Origin: Pseudomonas arcuscaelestis
Lineage (GTDB): Bacteria > Pseudomonadota > Gammaproteobacteria > Pseudomonadales > Pseudomonadaceae
DNA: 64,000 bases
Direction: 5' to 3'
Assembly (NCBI RefSeq): GCF_016881005.1
Contig: NZ_JACOPV010000008.1
Span: forward strand, 186,001-250,000
The notes beneath the pieces are model-generated. The model had not been told where the DNA came from. It did not search any database and saw only the letters and a list, made by a program, of their open reading frames with translations. The translations under genes and the position numbers were made by a program. Within the stretch, counting starts at the first letter, position 1; every line of letters starts with the position of its first letter. This document shows, one piece after another, positions 52,972-61,684 of this stretch.

Positions 52972-55900
52972 TTACTCCGCTTTATGCAGGGGATGGTTGT
53001 CGGTTTGCTGAGGTTTGGTGCGCAGCAGCGACAGCACCCAGACGAAGAAGATCGGCACGAAGATCACCCCGAGCATGGTCGCGCTGAGCATCCCGCCCAG
53101 CACCCCGGTGCCCAGTGCGCGCTGGCTCGCAGCGCCGGCGCCAGTGGCGATGGCCAGCGGCACCACGCCGAGCATGAACGCCATGGAGGTCATGATGATC
53201 GGGCGGAAACGCAGGCGCGCGGCTTCGACAGCGGCATCGCGCAGCGAGTAGCCGTCTTCCCACAGGTCCTTGGCGAACTCGACGATGAGAATGGCGTTCT
53301 TCGCCGCCAGGCCGATCACGGTGATCAGGCCGACCTTGAAGTACACGTCGTTGGGCAGGCCGATGGCAGTCACCGCCAGTACCGCGCCGAGTGCGCCGAC
53401 CGGCACGATCAGCATCACCGTCAGCGGGATCGCCCAGCTCTCGTAGAGCGCCACCAGCAGCAGGAACACCACGGTGATGGCCAGCGCGAACAGCATCGTC
53501 GCCTGGCCGCTGGCGACCCGCTCCTGATACGAAAGCCCGGTCCACTCGTAGCCGATACCTTCGGGCAGCTCGGCAGCGATGCGCTCCAGTTCGAGCATCG
53601 CCTCGCCAGTGCTCACGCCGGGCGCGGCGTCACCGGCAATGCGGATCGACGGGTAACCGTTGTAACGCGCGACCTGCACCGGGCCTTCCTCCCAGCTCGT
53701 GGTGACGAAAGCACTCAGCGGTACCAGGCTGCCGCTGTCGTTGGGCACATGCAGGCGCAGGACGCTTTCCGGCGTCATGCGCTCGGCCTGTTCGGCCTGT
53801 ACCACCACGCGCTGCTGGCGGCCGGCGTTGGCGAAGTCGTTGATCACCGACGAGCCGAACGCAGTGGACAGCGCGCTGCTGATCGCTTCGAAGCTGACAC
53901 CCAGCGTGCGGGCCTGCTCACGGTCGATCACCAGGCGCAGCTGCGGCGCCTCGGCCAGACCTTCCATCATGGCGTAGAGGAACTTCGGATTGCCGTTGAC
54001 CTTGCCCAGCACTTCATCGCGCGCTGCCAACAGGGCATCGCGGCCGAGACCGGCGCGGTCCTGCAGGCGCAGGGCGAAGCCACCGGAGTTACCAAGGCCT
54101 TCAATCGGCGGTGGTGGTACCGACATGATTGCGCCGTCATCGAGGTTGGCGAAGTGCTCGTTGACCGCAACCGACTCGGCTTCCGGCGACTGCGAAGAAT
54201 CACGCTCAGACCAGTCCTTGAGCAGCGGGAAGGCAATGGCCGCGTTCTCGCCCATGCCGGAGAAGCTGAAGCCAAGCACCAGGAAGGTCGTCTGCACGGC
54301 CTCGCGGGCCATCAGAAATGACTCCAGCTCTCCACCAGCGGCCGAGGTACGCTCACGGGTGGCGCCGGGCGGCAGCTGGATGTCGACGATCATGTAACCC
54401 TGGTCTTCCACCGGCACGAAGGATTCCGGCAGGCGCATGTAGAGAAAGCCCATCAGCACCACCACGCCCAGGTAGATGAACATCACCCTCCCGGCTCGCG
54501 GCACCAGCTTGTCGTTGAGCTTCGTGTAGCGGCTGGTCAGGCTGGTGAACTTGCGGTTGAACCAGCCGAAGAAGCCAGTCTTCTCGTGATGGCCTACAGG
54601 AATCGGCTTGAGCAGCGTGGCGCACAGCGCCGGGGTGAAGGTCAGCGCGAGAAAGCCCGAGAACAGAATCGACACCGCCAGCGACAGCGAGAACTGCTGG
54701 TAGATCACCCCCACCGAACCCGCCATGAAGGCCAGCGGCAGGAACACCGCCGACAGAACCAGGGTGATACCGATGATCGCCCCGGACACCTGCCCCATCG
54801 CCTTGATGGTCGCCGGCACCGGCGCCAGGCCTTCCTCGGCCATGATCCGCTCGACGTTCTCCACCACCACGATGGCGTCGTCCACCAAGATGCCGATGGC
54901 CAGCACCATGCCGAACATGGTCATCATGTTCACCGAGAAGCCCAGCAGGTACATGAAGGTCAGGGTACCAAGCAGACACACCGGCACGACGATGGACGGG
55001 ATCAGGGTGTAGCGCACGTTCTGCAGGAACAGGAACATCACCAGGAACACCAGCACCATGGCCTCGATGAGGGTCATGATGACCTTGTCGATGGCCACGT
55101 CGACGAAGCGCGAGGTGTCGTACGGCACGGAGAACTCGACGTTGTCCGGGAAGTTGGCCGACAGCTCGGTCAGACGCTGCTTGACCGCCTCGGCGGTCTG
55201 GATCGCGTTGGCACCGGGCGACAGCTGCACGGCGGCGGCAACGGCGGGCTTGCCGTCCTGGCGCGAGCCGAAGTTGTAGTCCTGGCTGCCGACCTCGATG
55301 CGTGCCACGTCGCCCAGGGTCAGGCGCGAGCCGTCCTGGTTGGCACGCAGCACGATGGCGGCGAATTCCTGCGGGTTGTCCAGGGTGCCCTTGACCGCCA
55401 GGGTCGCCGTCAGCTCCTGCTCGCTGGAACCCGGCGTGCTGCCGAAGGCACCGGCCGGCACCTGCACGTTCTGCGCGCGGATGGCGTTGTTCACGTCATC
55501 AATGGACAGGCCGTAGCCAACCAGCTTCTGCGGATCGATCCACACGCGCATGGCCGCCTCGGAGGCGAAGAACTGCAGTTTGCCGACACCGGGTACCCGG
55601 CGGATTTCGTTGTTGATACTGCGCGCCGCGTAGTCGGCCAGCGCCGTGACATCGGAGTCCTTGTCGCCATCGGTGTAGCTCAGCGCATAGATCAGCAGGA
55701 AGCCGGCGGTGGCCTGCTCGGTCTGGATGCCGAGGGTCAGCACGGCCTGCGGCATGCGCGCCTCGGCCTTCTTCAGACGGTTCTGCACGTCGACCTGGGC
55801 CAGTTCGGGGTCGGTCCCCGGCTGGAAGGTGACGGTGATCTCGGCTATGCCGTTGGCGTTGCTGGTGGACTCGAAGTACAGCAGGTTCTTGGCGCCGTTG

Positions 55901-56106
55901 AGTTCTTCCTCGATGACGCTGGTCACCGAGTCGGTCAGCACCTGCGCCGAGGCGCCGGGATAGGTGGCGGTCACGGTAATCTGCGGCGGCGCCACGTTGG
56001 GGTACTGTGCCACCGGCAGGAACGGAATGACCAGCAGGCCACCTAGCGAGATGAACAGGGCGACTACCCAGGCAAAATTGGGGCGTCGGATGAAAAACAG
56101 GGGCAT
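52972..56106 (-). CDS. tmexD: TmexD-like RND multidrug transporter
   Basis: The protein has 1044 residues, typical of HAE1-family RND pumps. Twelve helices are arranged around two large periplasmic loops. The proton-relay acids are visible in helix 4 (GMVLAIGILVDDAIVVVENV) and the matching Lys/Thr region in helix 10 (TVIGLAAKNAILIVEFAKDL). It exports diverse drugs, and TmexCD-ToprJ-type pumps give transferable tigecycline resistance; whether this allele does depends on expression. GC content is visibly higher than in the plasmid backbone. The gene lies between tmexC and toprJ in the standard order. Confidence 0.93.
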   Translation of the reverse strand: MPLFFIRRPNFAWVVALFISLGGLLVIPFLPVAQYPNVAPPQITVTATYPGASAQVLTDSVTSVIEEELNGAKNLLYFESTSNANGIAEITVTFQPGTDPELAQVDVQNRLKKAEARMPQAVLTLGIQTEQATAGFLLIYALSYTDGDKDSDVTALADYAARSINNEIRRVPGVGKLQFFASEAAMRVWIDPQKLVGYGLSIDDVNNAIRAQNVQVPAGAFGSTPGSSEQELTATLAVKGTLDNPQEFAAIVLRANQDGSRLTLGDVARIEVGSQDYNFGSRQDGKPAVAAAVQLSPGANAIQTAEAVKQRLTELSANFPDNVEFSVPYDTSRFVDVAIDKVIMTLIEAMVLVFLVMFLFLQNVRYTLIPSIVVPVCLLGTLTFMYLLGFSVNMMTMFGMVLAIGILVDDAIVVVENVERIMAEEGLAPVPATIKAMGQVSGAIIGITLVLSAVFLPLAFMAGSVGVIYQQFSLSLAVSILFSGFLALTFTPALCATLLKPIPVGHHEKTGFFGWFNRKFTSLTSRYTKLNDKLVPRAGRVMFIYLGVVVLMGFLYMRLPESFVPVEDQGYMIVDIQLPPGATRERTSAAGGELESFLMAREAVQTTFLVLGFSFSGMGENAAIAFPLLKDWSERDSSQSPEAESVAVNEHFANLDDGAIMSVPPPPIEGLGNSGGFALRLQDRAGLGRDALLAARDEVLGKVNGNPKFLYAMMEGLAEAPQLRLVIDREQARTLGVSFEAISSALSTAFGSSVINDFANAGRQQRVVVQAEQAERMTPESVLRLHVPNDSGSLVPLSAFVTTSWEEGPVQVARYNGYPSIRIAGDAAPGVSTGEAMLELERIAAELPEGIGYEWTGLSYQERVASGQATMLFALAITVVFLLLVALYESWAIPLTVMLIVPVGALGAVLAVTAIGLPNDVYFKVGLITVIGLAAKNAILIVEFAKDLWEDGYSLRDAAVEAARLRFRPIIMTSMAFMLGVVPLAIATGAGAASQRALGTGVLGGMLSATMLGVIFVPIFFVWVLSLLRTKPQQTDNHPLHKAE

Positions 56107-56121
56107 GAATGGTTCTCCGGC

Positions 56122-57285
56122 TTACTGGGCCTGGGACTGTGGAGCTTTTTCGGCGGCGCCTTGCTCGCGTGGGATGACCTTGGCGCCCGGACGGATAGCC
56201 GCCAGCGAGCTGGTGATCACCTTGTCGCCGGCCTGCAGGCCCTCGCTGATCTGCCAGCGCGAGCCTTGCATGGCGCCAGTAGTGACCTGGCGCACCTCGA
56301 CGGTATCGCCCTCGCCCAGCAGCATCACGCTGGCCTGGCCGTCAGCCGAACGCTGCACGGCACGTTGCGGCACCAGGATGGCGTTCTGGTTGAGCCCCTG
56401 CGGCGTGCGCACACGCACGTACATACCCGGCAGCAACACGCCCTCGGGGTTGTCGAACTGCCCTCGCAGGGCGATTTGCCCGGTGCTGCGATCCACCGAG
56501 ATATCAGTGAACAGCAGCGTGCCCTTGCTCTCGATATCGGTACCATCGACGCGCAGCGACAACGGCTGGTCGCTAGCGCCGGCAACCTTGCCCTCGGCGA
56601 TGGCCGCGCGCAGGCGCAGGGCGTCGGCAGCCGGCTGGGTGAAGTCGGCGTACACCGGATCAAGTTGCTGGATACGCGCTAGCAGAGTCGCCTCACCCTG
56701 GCCTACCAGCGCCCCTTCGGTGACCTGGGCTCGGCCGATGCGTCCGGCAATGGGTGCGCGAACCTCGGCATAGCCCAGGTCCAGGCGGGCGGTTTCGACA
56801 TTGGCCTGGGCCGATCGCTTGTCGGCCTGGGCACTCTGCAGAGCGGCCTTGGCGTTGTCGAAATCCTGCTGGCTGACGGCGTTGATCTTCACCAGCGGCT
56901 CGTATCGGCGAACCATCGCCTGGGCCTGGAACAACTGCGCCTCGGCGCGGGCCAGTTCACCCTGCGCCCGCGACAGGGCCGCTTTGAACGGCGCAGGGTC
57001 GATCTGGAACAGCACGTCGCCGGCCTTCACGTCGGCCCCTTCCTCAAAGGTGCGCTTGAGCACGATCCCCGCCACCCGCGCGCGCACCTCGGCGACACGC
57101 ACCGGCTCGATGCGTCCTGGTAGCTCGGCAACCACGGTGAAGGGCTCGGTCTGCACGCTGAGCACATCGACTTCACGCGCCGGCGCCTCCTCCCCTTGCT
57201 CTTCGGGCTTGTCGCAGCCAACCAGGGTCACGGCGACCAAACAGGAGATCACGGAAAAAGTGATCCACTCGCGAAATTTGTTCAT
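56122..57285 (-). CDS. tmexC: TmexC-like periplasmic adaptor protein
   Basis: The protein has 387 residues, the length of MexC-type adaptors. A lipoprotein signal (ISCLVAVTLVGCDKPEEQGE) precedes a membrane-fusion protein fold: lipoyl half-motifs (GIVLKRTFEEGADVKAGDVL and YAEVRAPIAGRIGRAQVTEG), a coiled-coil hairpin (LARAEAQLFQAQAMVRRYEP) and a beta-barrel C-terminus. It bridges the transporter and the channel. It is the first gene of the pump operon, starting 180 nt from the divergent regulator gene. Confidence 0.92.
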   Translation of the reverse strand: MNKFREWITFSVISCLVAVTLVGCDKPEEQGEEAPAREVDVLSVQTEPFTVVAELPGRIEPVRVAEVRARVAGIVLKRTFEEGADVKAGDVLFQIDPAPFKAALSRAQGELARAEAQLFQAQAMVRRYEPLVKINAVSQQDFDNAKAALQSAQADKRSAQANVETARLDLGYAEVRAPIAGRIGRAQVTEGALVGQGEATLLARIQQLDPVYADFTQPAADALRLRAAIAEGKVAGASDQPLSLRVDGTDIESKGTLLFTDISVDRSTGQIALRGQFDNPEGVLLPGMYVRVRTPQGLNQNAILVPQRAVQRSADGQASVMLLGEGDTVEVRQVTTGAMQGSRWQISEGLQAGDKVITSSLAAIRPGAKVIPREQGAAEKAPQSQAQ

Positions 57286-57338
57286 ATCTCACCCAAGCAC
57301 GAAGCCAGTACGTAGTCGAAGCCGCGCATAATGCACAC

Positions 57339-57376
57339 CAAAATCAAATGAGTCAATATTGACTCATTTGATTTTG
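57339..57376. promoter_or_regulatory. 38-bp perfect palindrome between pump operon and regulator
   Basis: Each half (57339-57357 and 57358-57376) is 19 bp and contains AAATGAGTCAAT; the two are exact reverse complements meeting at AATATT. CACA (57334-57337) and TGTG (57378-57381) extend it with one mismatch per side. It lies in the divergent tmexC-regulator interval, the expected location of the NfxB-type operator. Such symmetry could bind two dimers. Confidence 0.7.
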
Positions 57377-57464
57377 ATGTGAACAAAGCTAGTATCCTCT
57401 TTGAGAAAAATGAGTGTTCTAGGCAAAATACCCGCATCTGCCTGCGATAGATAAAGAGTGACCG

Positions 57465-58022
57465 ATGGATTTAACTGCTGCCGATGAGAAATTGCTGAAG
57501 GCCCTGGCGATCGCCATCGTTGACCACCCGCGAGCCACGTTCAAAGAAATAGCCCAGGCAGCGGGAGTCAGCAAGGCGACGCTAAACAGGTTTTGCGGCA
57601 CCCGCGACAACCTGATCGAGATGCTTCTGGATCATGGTTCGGTGGTTATTTATCGGGTCATTGCCGATGCCGATCTTGAGTCGGCGCCCTTGGACGCATT
57701 GCATCGCCTGATCGAAGGCCATTTGACTCACAGGGAGTTGTTGGTTTTCCTCTCATTTCAGTGGCGCCCGGACACGTTTGATTTAGATGCAGGCGGCTGC
57801 CGATGGCTGCCTTACTCAGAAACGCTGGACGAGTTCTTTCTACGCGGGCAAAAACTGGGCGTATTCCGTATCGATATCGGTGCCCCGGCGCTTACCGAAA
57901 TCTTCTCCTCCTTGATCTTCGGCCTGGTAGACGCCGAGCGCCGCGGCCGTATCGCACGCGCAGGTATGGCGGCGTTGATCGAGCAATTCTTCCTGAACGG
58001 GGCTTGCAACTACCAAACTTAA
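57465..58022 (+). CDS. tnfxB: NfxB-type TetR-family repressor
   Basis: The protein has 185 residues. The N-terminal HTH (ATFKEIAQAAGVSKATLNRF) is of TetR type, as in NfxB, and the helical C-terminal ligand domain completes the normal length (about 187). NfxB represses mexCD-oprJ in P. aeruginosa and itself; the divergent pump operon and the palindrome support the same role here. It seems intact, so the pump may be repressed until induced. Confidence 0.87.
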   Translation: MDLTAADEKLLKALAIAIVDHPRATFKEIAQAAGVSKATLNRFCGTRDNLIEMLLDHGSVVIYRVIADADLESAPLDALHRLIEGHLTHRELLVFLSFQWRPDTFDLDAGGCRWLPYSETLDEFFLRGQKLGVFRIDIGAPALTEIFSSLIFGLVDAERRGRIARAGMAALIEQFFLNGACNYQT

Positions 58023-58107
58023 CGGAAAGCAACGCTCAGTTTTTTTCCAACGGGTTGGCGGTGTCCGTTTTTGGCCGTTCTCTGACGGTCGTGACAGTGA
58101 CACGCCC

Positions 58108-58177
58108 TGGTCAAGTTGAACGCAATCCGTGGTCAACGCCAACCCAAATTGGTGGTCAAGAGGAGTGCAATTTCGCA
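58108..58177. repeat. Right terminal arm of the efflux cassette (three sites)
   Basis: Three tandem units begin TGGTCAA at 58108, 58130 and 58153, spaced 22 and 23 bp; the outer end is TGCAATTTCGCA at 58177. They are inverted relative to the left arm. The remaining 58184-58461 is the leader of the ATPase gene and holds no other feature I can support. Confidence 0.78.
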
Positions 58178-58183
58178 CATACC
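58178..58183. repeat. Target-site duplication CATACC, right copy
   Basis: Exact repeat of 51223-51228, immediately outside the right arm. Confidence 0.8.
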
Positions 58184-58461
58184 TGAGGACTGCTCACCAC
58201 ATCGCTTGCGTCGGTAGTAGCTTCCGCACTTTCCCCGTCTCTCACCGCTAAACAGCGCTTTCCGGTAGCGGACTTTAGAGCGGCTTGATACTGGCCAGCA
58301 TGCAGAAATTCTGCCCGTGTAGCGTCACGACCGGACAAGCCACTAGGGTGGCGGTCAGGAAGGCAGGCAAACGGAACACGGCGAAGCACCTCGAAGGCGC
58401 TGGCCACTTGCCATCCAACTGGGCGCGGCCTTTAATCGGCGGATCTGGAAAGGAGACGGAT

Positions 58462-61152
58462 ATGCCATTGTTGGACGAGATTATTGGGTGGGCCGGCGGA
58501 CTCAGACCCTGGCAGCAGGAAGCACTGCGCCGGATATTTGCCCGGGCCGAACTAACCCAAGATGACATCGAGACCATTCTGCGAATGGTTCGCGAGCAAG
58601 AACGGGAAGACGCAACCACGGGGGGAGCACGGCCATTCACGCTGGACGACGTACCAGGCGCCGGAAGTGGCGCAACCGTGCGGTTGGTGGGTGTCTCGGG
58701 GCTAGACCAGGTAAACGGCTTCCCGTCCGGTCGTGCCTTTGACCTCGCACCGGAGGGCATGACCATTTTCTTTGGTCATAACGGCGCCGGCAAATCCGGC
58801 TACGCCCGCGTCTTCAAGAATGCCTGCAACGCTCGGCATCGGGTGGAGGTCCTGCCCGACGCTTTTGGGGCGGCAACCCCAGCTAGACTGCCATCAGCAG
58901 ATTTCGCCATTTTGGTGGATGGCACTCCGGAAACCGCACGTTGGGTCCAGAACGGGCCGGCCCATTTGCATTTGAGTTCGGTCTCGGTCTACGACGCGGC
59001 CTGTGCCAATGACTACATCGACGCGGAAGGGACCCCTGCATTTCAGCCCTACGGACTCACTCATCTGACGCGCCTGGTCCTACTTCAGCGTGATTTACAG
59101 GCACGGATTGGGACCGAACGCAATGCCTTGGCTCTGGATACCCGGCAATTCGAACCGCTGAAGGGTGACACCGAAGTCGGCCGCTACATCGCCAAATTAG
59201 GTGGGGACTCGGACCGCGCCGTGCTTGCTCGATTAGGGACGGTCGGTGACGATGAACTCCGGCGACTGGAGTTTCTGAAGCGGACATTACTGGAAAGCGA
59301 TCCTGTGCCGCAGGCGCTGGCCTTGGAACGTTTGGCGACACGCTTGGACCAGGCGCAGCGTCGAGCCGAGGAAGTCCAGCGCTGGGTGAATGATCGTGCC
59401 ATAGCACGGGCAAAGGAACTGATTACAACGGAAAAAACCGCGCATCTCGCCATGCAACTGGCGCAAGCGCGTCTTCAGGATCGAGACACACTGAACGCCA
59501 TGGAGTTGCCGGTAACGTCCTCACCCACCGCCACGCTGCTGGAAGGCACAGGAGCTGAACTCTGGCAAACGATGTACCGAGCCGCTGAGGCTTTCTCTCA
59601 GCAGACGGCATACCCTGAACATCCCTTCCCGCACCTGGAACCGGACGCTTACTGCGTACTCTGCCAGCAACCTTATTCAACGGATGCCTCGGAGCGCATG
59701 CGGCGTTTCGCGGCATTTGTCGCCGACAGCGCCACGGCGGATGCGCAAGCCGCCACGCTTGCGCGCATGAACGCTCTAGGGAAGGTGCAGGCTGTCGATC
59801 TAAACGTTCTGGATGTGCCAACACGGGCTGACGTGGAGGAGCGACTGCCCGACCTACACGCTGCCATCACCGCAGCGGCATCGGTCTGGACCGCCCGGCA
59901 TACTTGGGTTAGCCAAGCCCTGCAAACTGGAAACTGGTCCCCCGAGTCAGAACCGCTTCCTATCGAAGCAAACCTCGATAGTCTCTTCGCCGCCAAAGCT
60001 GCTTCGCTCCGAGTCGACGCCAATACCCTGCGGACCTCTGCCGATCCCGCTCTACGCTTGGCGCTGACCCAAGAACTGGCAGAGCTAGAAGCCCGACAAC
60101 GCCTCGCCAACCAGCTTGGCGCGGTGGAGCGCTTTGTTCAGGACAGTCAGGTCCATGCCACATTGAGCCGCTGCCATGCCGCCCTCAACCCAGCGGCAGT
60201 GTCACGCAAACTGACGTCCCTGGCGGCGACGCATGTGACCGAGGCTCTGGCCGCTTCTATGAATGCTGAGTTGAAAGCCCTGGGCTATAAGCGACGGGTG
60301 CAACCCGACCTGAGCGGGCGCACAGAGCTGGGGGTGACCAAGGTCACGCTGCGCCTGCAGGAAATCACGGCGAAAGCCTCCAAGGTGCTGTCAGAGGGCG
60401 AGCAGCGCGCGTTGGGGATGGCTATGTTCCTCGCCGAGCTCGAATCCCTGCCACATACTTCGACCGTTATTTTCGACGATCCGTCTACGTCGCTGGATCA
60501 CGTATATCGTCGGGCCATAGCTCGGCGTTTGGTAGCGCTGGCTGAGACCCGCCAAGTGCTGGTGTTCACCCATGATGCGGTGTTCCTGACCGAGCTCGCG
60601 ATGGCGCTTCAGCGCGCTGATCGCTCGGCCAGCTACAAGACCATCGGTTGGGACGAGTCGCCGGGACTAGTGAGCGAGGGGCTGACGTGGACGACGATGG
60701 ACACCAAGGCCCGCCTGGCCGATCTCGAAAGTCGTGCGAAAGCGCTGAACGTTCCGGTCGGCAGCGACCCGGATGATGAGCTTGAGCGGCAAATCGCATC
60801 GGGATACTCAAGCCTCCGAGGCACTGTCGAGCGCGCCATACGCGAGGTTTTTTTGAACAATACCGTCCAGCCGTTCAGCGATGTGGTGAGCGTAGAAGCA
60901 TTTGGTGCTGTCATTGGCCACCCCGCAGAGGAGTGGGAGCAGTTGCTGGCAGTGTATGCGCGGGCCTGCGAAGCTACCGAGGCCCACGACACCCCAGGCG
61001 AGCGCCAACTACCGCTTCCCGCGCGTGAGGAGTTGCTCGGCGATATCGCCCAGGTCCTGGAATTAATCAAAAACGCGACTAAACGCCGAACTGCCTACGA
61101 GAATCTACGCCGGGAGCGGACCGCGCAACGCAAGAAGCTCTTCGGCGGCTAG
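58462..61152 (+). CDS. RloC/PrrC-like ABC-type ATPase, putative defence effector
   Basis: The protein has 896 residues from ATG 58462, with AAGGAGA 8 nt upstream; a longer frame to 58285 lacks a site. Walker A is FFGHNGAGKSGYARVFKNAC at about 104-123. Two coiled arms flank a zinc-hook-like CVLCQQP at 398-401. The ABC signature is VLSEGEQRALGMAMFLAELE at about 640, and Walker B with D-loop is VIFDDPSTSLDHVYRR at about 668. The C-terminal 200 residues are helical with Arg and His (YARACEATEAHD). This layout matches AAA_13-type proteins such as RloC and PrrC, whose C-terminus is an anticodon nuclease. Nuclease activity is not proven here. It travels as cargo of the recombinase element. Confidence 0.68.
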   Translation: MPLLDEIIGWAGGLRPWQQEALRRIFARAELTQDDIETILRMVREQEREDATTGGARPFTLDDVPGAGSGATVRLVGVSGLDQVNGFPSGRAFDLAPEGMTIFFGHNGAGKSGYARVFKNACNARHRVEVLPDAFGAATPARLPSADFAILVDGTPETARWVQNGPAHLHLSSVSVYDAACANDYIDAEGTPAFQPYGLTHLTRLVLLQRDLQARIGTERNALALDTRQFEPLKGDTEVGRYIAKLGGDSDRAVLARLGTVGDDELRRLEFLKRTLLESDPVPQALALERLATRLDQAQRRAEEVQRWVNDRAIARAKELITTEKTAHLAMQLAQARLQDRDTLNAMELPVTSSPTATLLEGTGAELWQTMYRAAEAFSQQTAYPEHPFPHLEPDAYCVLCQQPYSTDASERMRRFAAFVADSATADAQAATLARMNALGKVQAVDLNVLDVPTRADVEERLPDLHAAITAAASVWTARHTWVSQALQTGNWSPESEPLPIEANLDSLFAAKAASLRVDANTLRTSADPALRLALTQELAELEARQRLANQLGAVERFVQDSQVHATLSRCHAALNPAAVSRKLTSLAATHVTEALAASMNAELKALGYKRRVQPDLSGRTELGVTKVTLRLQEITAKASKVLSEGEQRALGMAMFLAELESLPHTSTVIFDDPSTSLDHVYRRAIARRLVALAETRQVLVFTHDAVFLTELAMALQRADRSASYKTIGWDESPGLVSEGLTWTTMDTKARLADLESRAKALNVPVGSDPDDELERQIASGYSSLRGTVERAIREVFLNNTVQPFSDVVSVEAFGAVIGHPAEEWEQLLAVYARACEATEAHDTPGERQLPLPAREELLGDIAQVLELIKNATKRRTAYENLRRERTAQRKKLFGG

Positions 61153-61219
61153 CCCGACGTTTCATGCCGGGCTGGTCGGGCATGGCTGTGTTTCTTTCGA
61201 ATATTGCGAGCTCTCCGTT

Positions 61220-61684
61220 TCAAAGTTTTTTGTGGCCTCGCGGATCAAGAGGAAGCACATTGGAGGCCGGCAGTTGGCGCTCCAAGTCCGCAATACGGTC
61301 GTACAGCTCAAGAATGGTGGCGTCGGCCTCACTGAGTAGGCTGGCTAGGTGGTCACGCTGCTGCGTGATTTCCTCGATCCGTTCTCGAAGTCCACGATTT
61401 TTTCTGCGGGCTAATAAGCTGACTTGGCGCACTGATGGCGGACGTTGCTCAGCGTGTCCTTCCACGTACTTTTGGATCTCAGCGATCAGTAGGGGGAAAC
61501 GAGCTTTTTTCAGTGCAGAGGGGTCGCTGCCGGCCTCCTTGGCAACGTTGTTCTGACTTACGGGCGTCCCCTTCGGCAGTCGTTCGGGCTTGTTGCTCTT
61601 CAGCCGCTCGAACGCTGCGCGATACTGCTCGCCGGCACTCATTCGCTTAGCCGGGTCAGCGGATTCATGTTTGCCGGATGACAT
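61220..61684 (-). CDS. Small recombinase-associated protein (TnpC-like)
   Basis: The protein has 154 residues from ATG 61684, which lies 20 nt inside the recombinase gene's 3' end. The N-terminal part looks DNA-binding (VSQNNVAKEAGSDPSALKKA), and the C-terminal part is a coiled coil (LRERIEEITQQRDHLASLLS, then LELYDRIADLERQL). Tn554-type elements carry a small third gene, tnpC, after two recombinases, which affects orientation and frequency of insertion; this protein has the same place, size and coil. It is convergent with the ATPase gene. Confidence 0.65.
   Translation of the reverse strand: MSSGKHESADPAKRMSAGEQYRAAFERLKSNKPERLPKGTPVSQNNVAKEAGSDPSALKKARFPLLIAEIQKYVEGHAEQRPPSVRQVSLLARRKNRGLRERIEEITQQRDHLASLLSEADATILELYDRIADLERQLPASNVLPLDPRGHKKL

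Larger units (their letters stand above)
51229..58177. mobile_element. Transposase-less efflux cassette with IS21-like ends
   Basis: This 6,949-bp segment begins TGCGCAATTGCAC and ends with the inverted TGCGAAATTGCAC, and is flanked by a perfect 6-bp direct repeat (CATACC). Each end carries three tandem sites ending in TGACCA or TGGCCA, spaced 22-25 bp, in mirror orientation. It contains only toprJ, tmexD, tmexC, the nfxB-type regulator and a short SDR gene relic. No transposase is encoded. Multiple repeats in each terminus are typical of the IS21 family; the family assignment is inference. Confidence 0.8.

Noticed and set aside
52984..54321. 445-aa plus-strand open frame opposite tmexD
   Set aside because: Same shadow effect; no ribosome site and an amino-acid composition typical of antisense frames.
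54586..56046. 486-aa plus-strand open frame rich in His, Arg, Gln and Asp opposite tmexD
   Set aside because: It is an antisense shadow of a GC-rich gene; the sequence is low complexity with no domain, while the minus strand encodes a complete RND pump.
61150..61174. AGCCCG/CGGGCT hairpin after the RloC-like gene as terminator
   Set aside because: Short stem with a long loop and no T-run; too weak to call.
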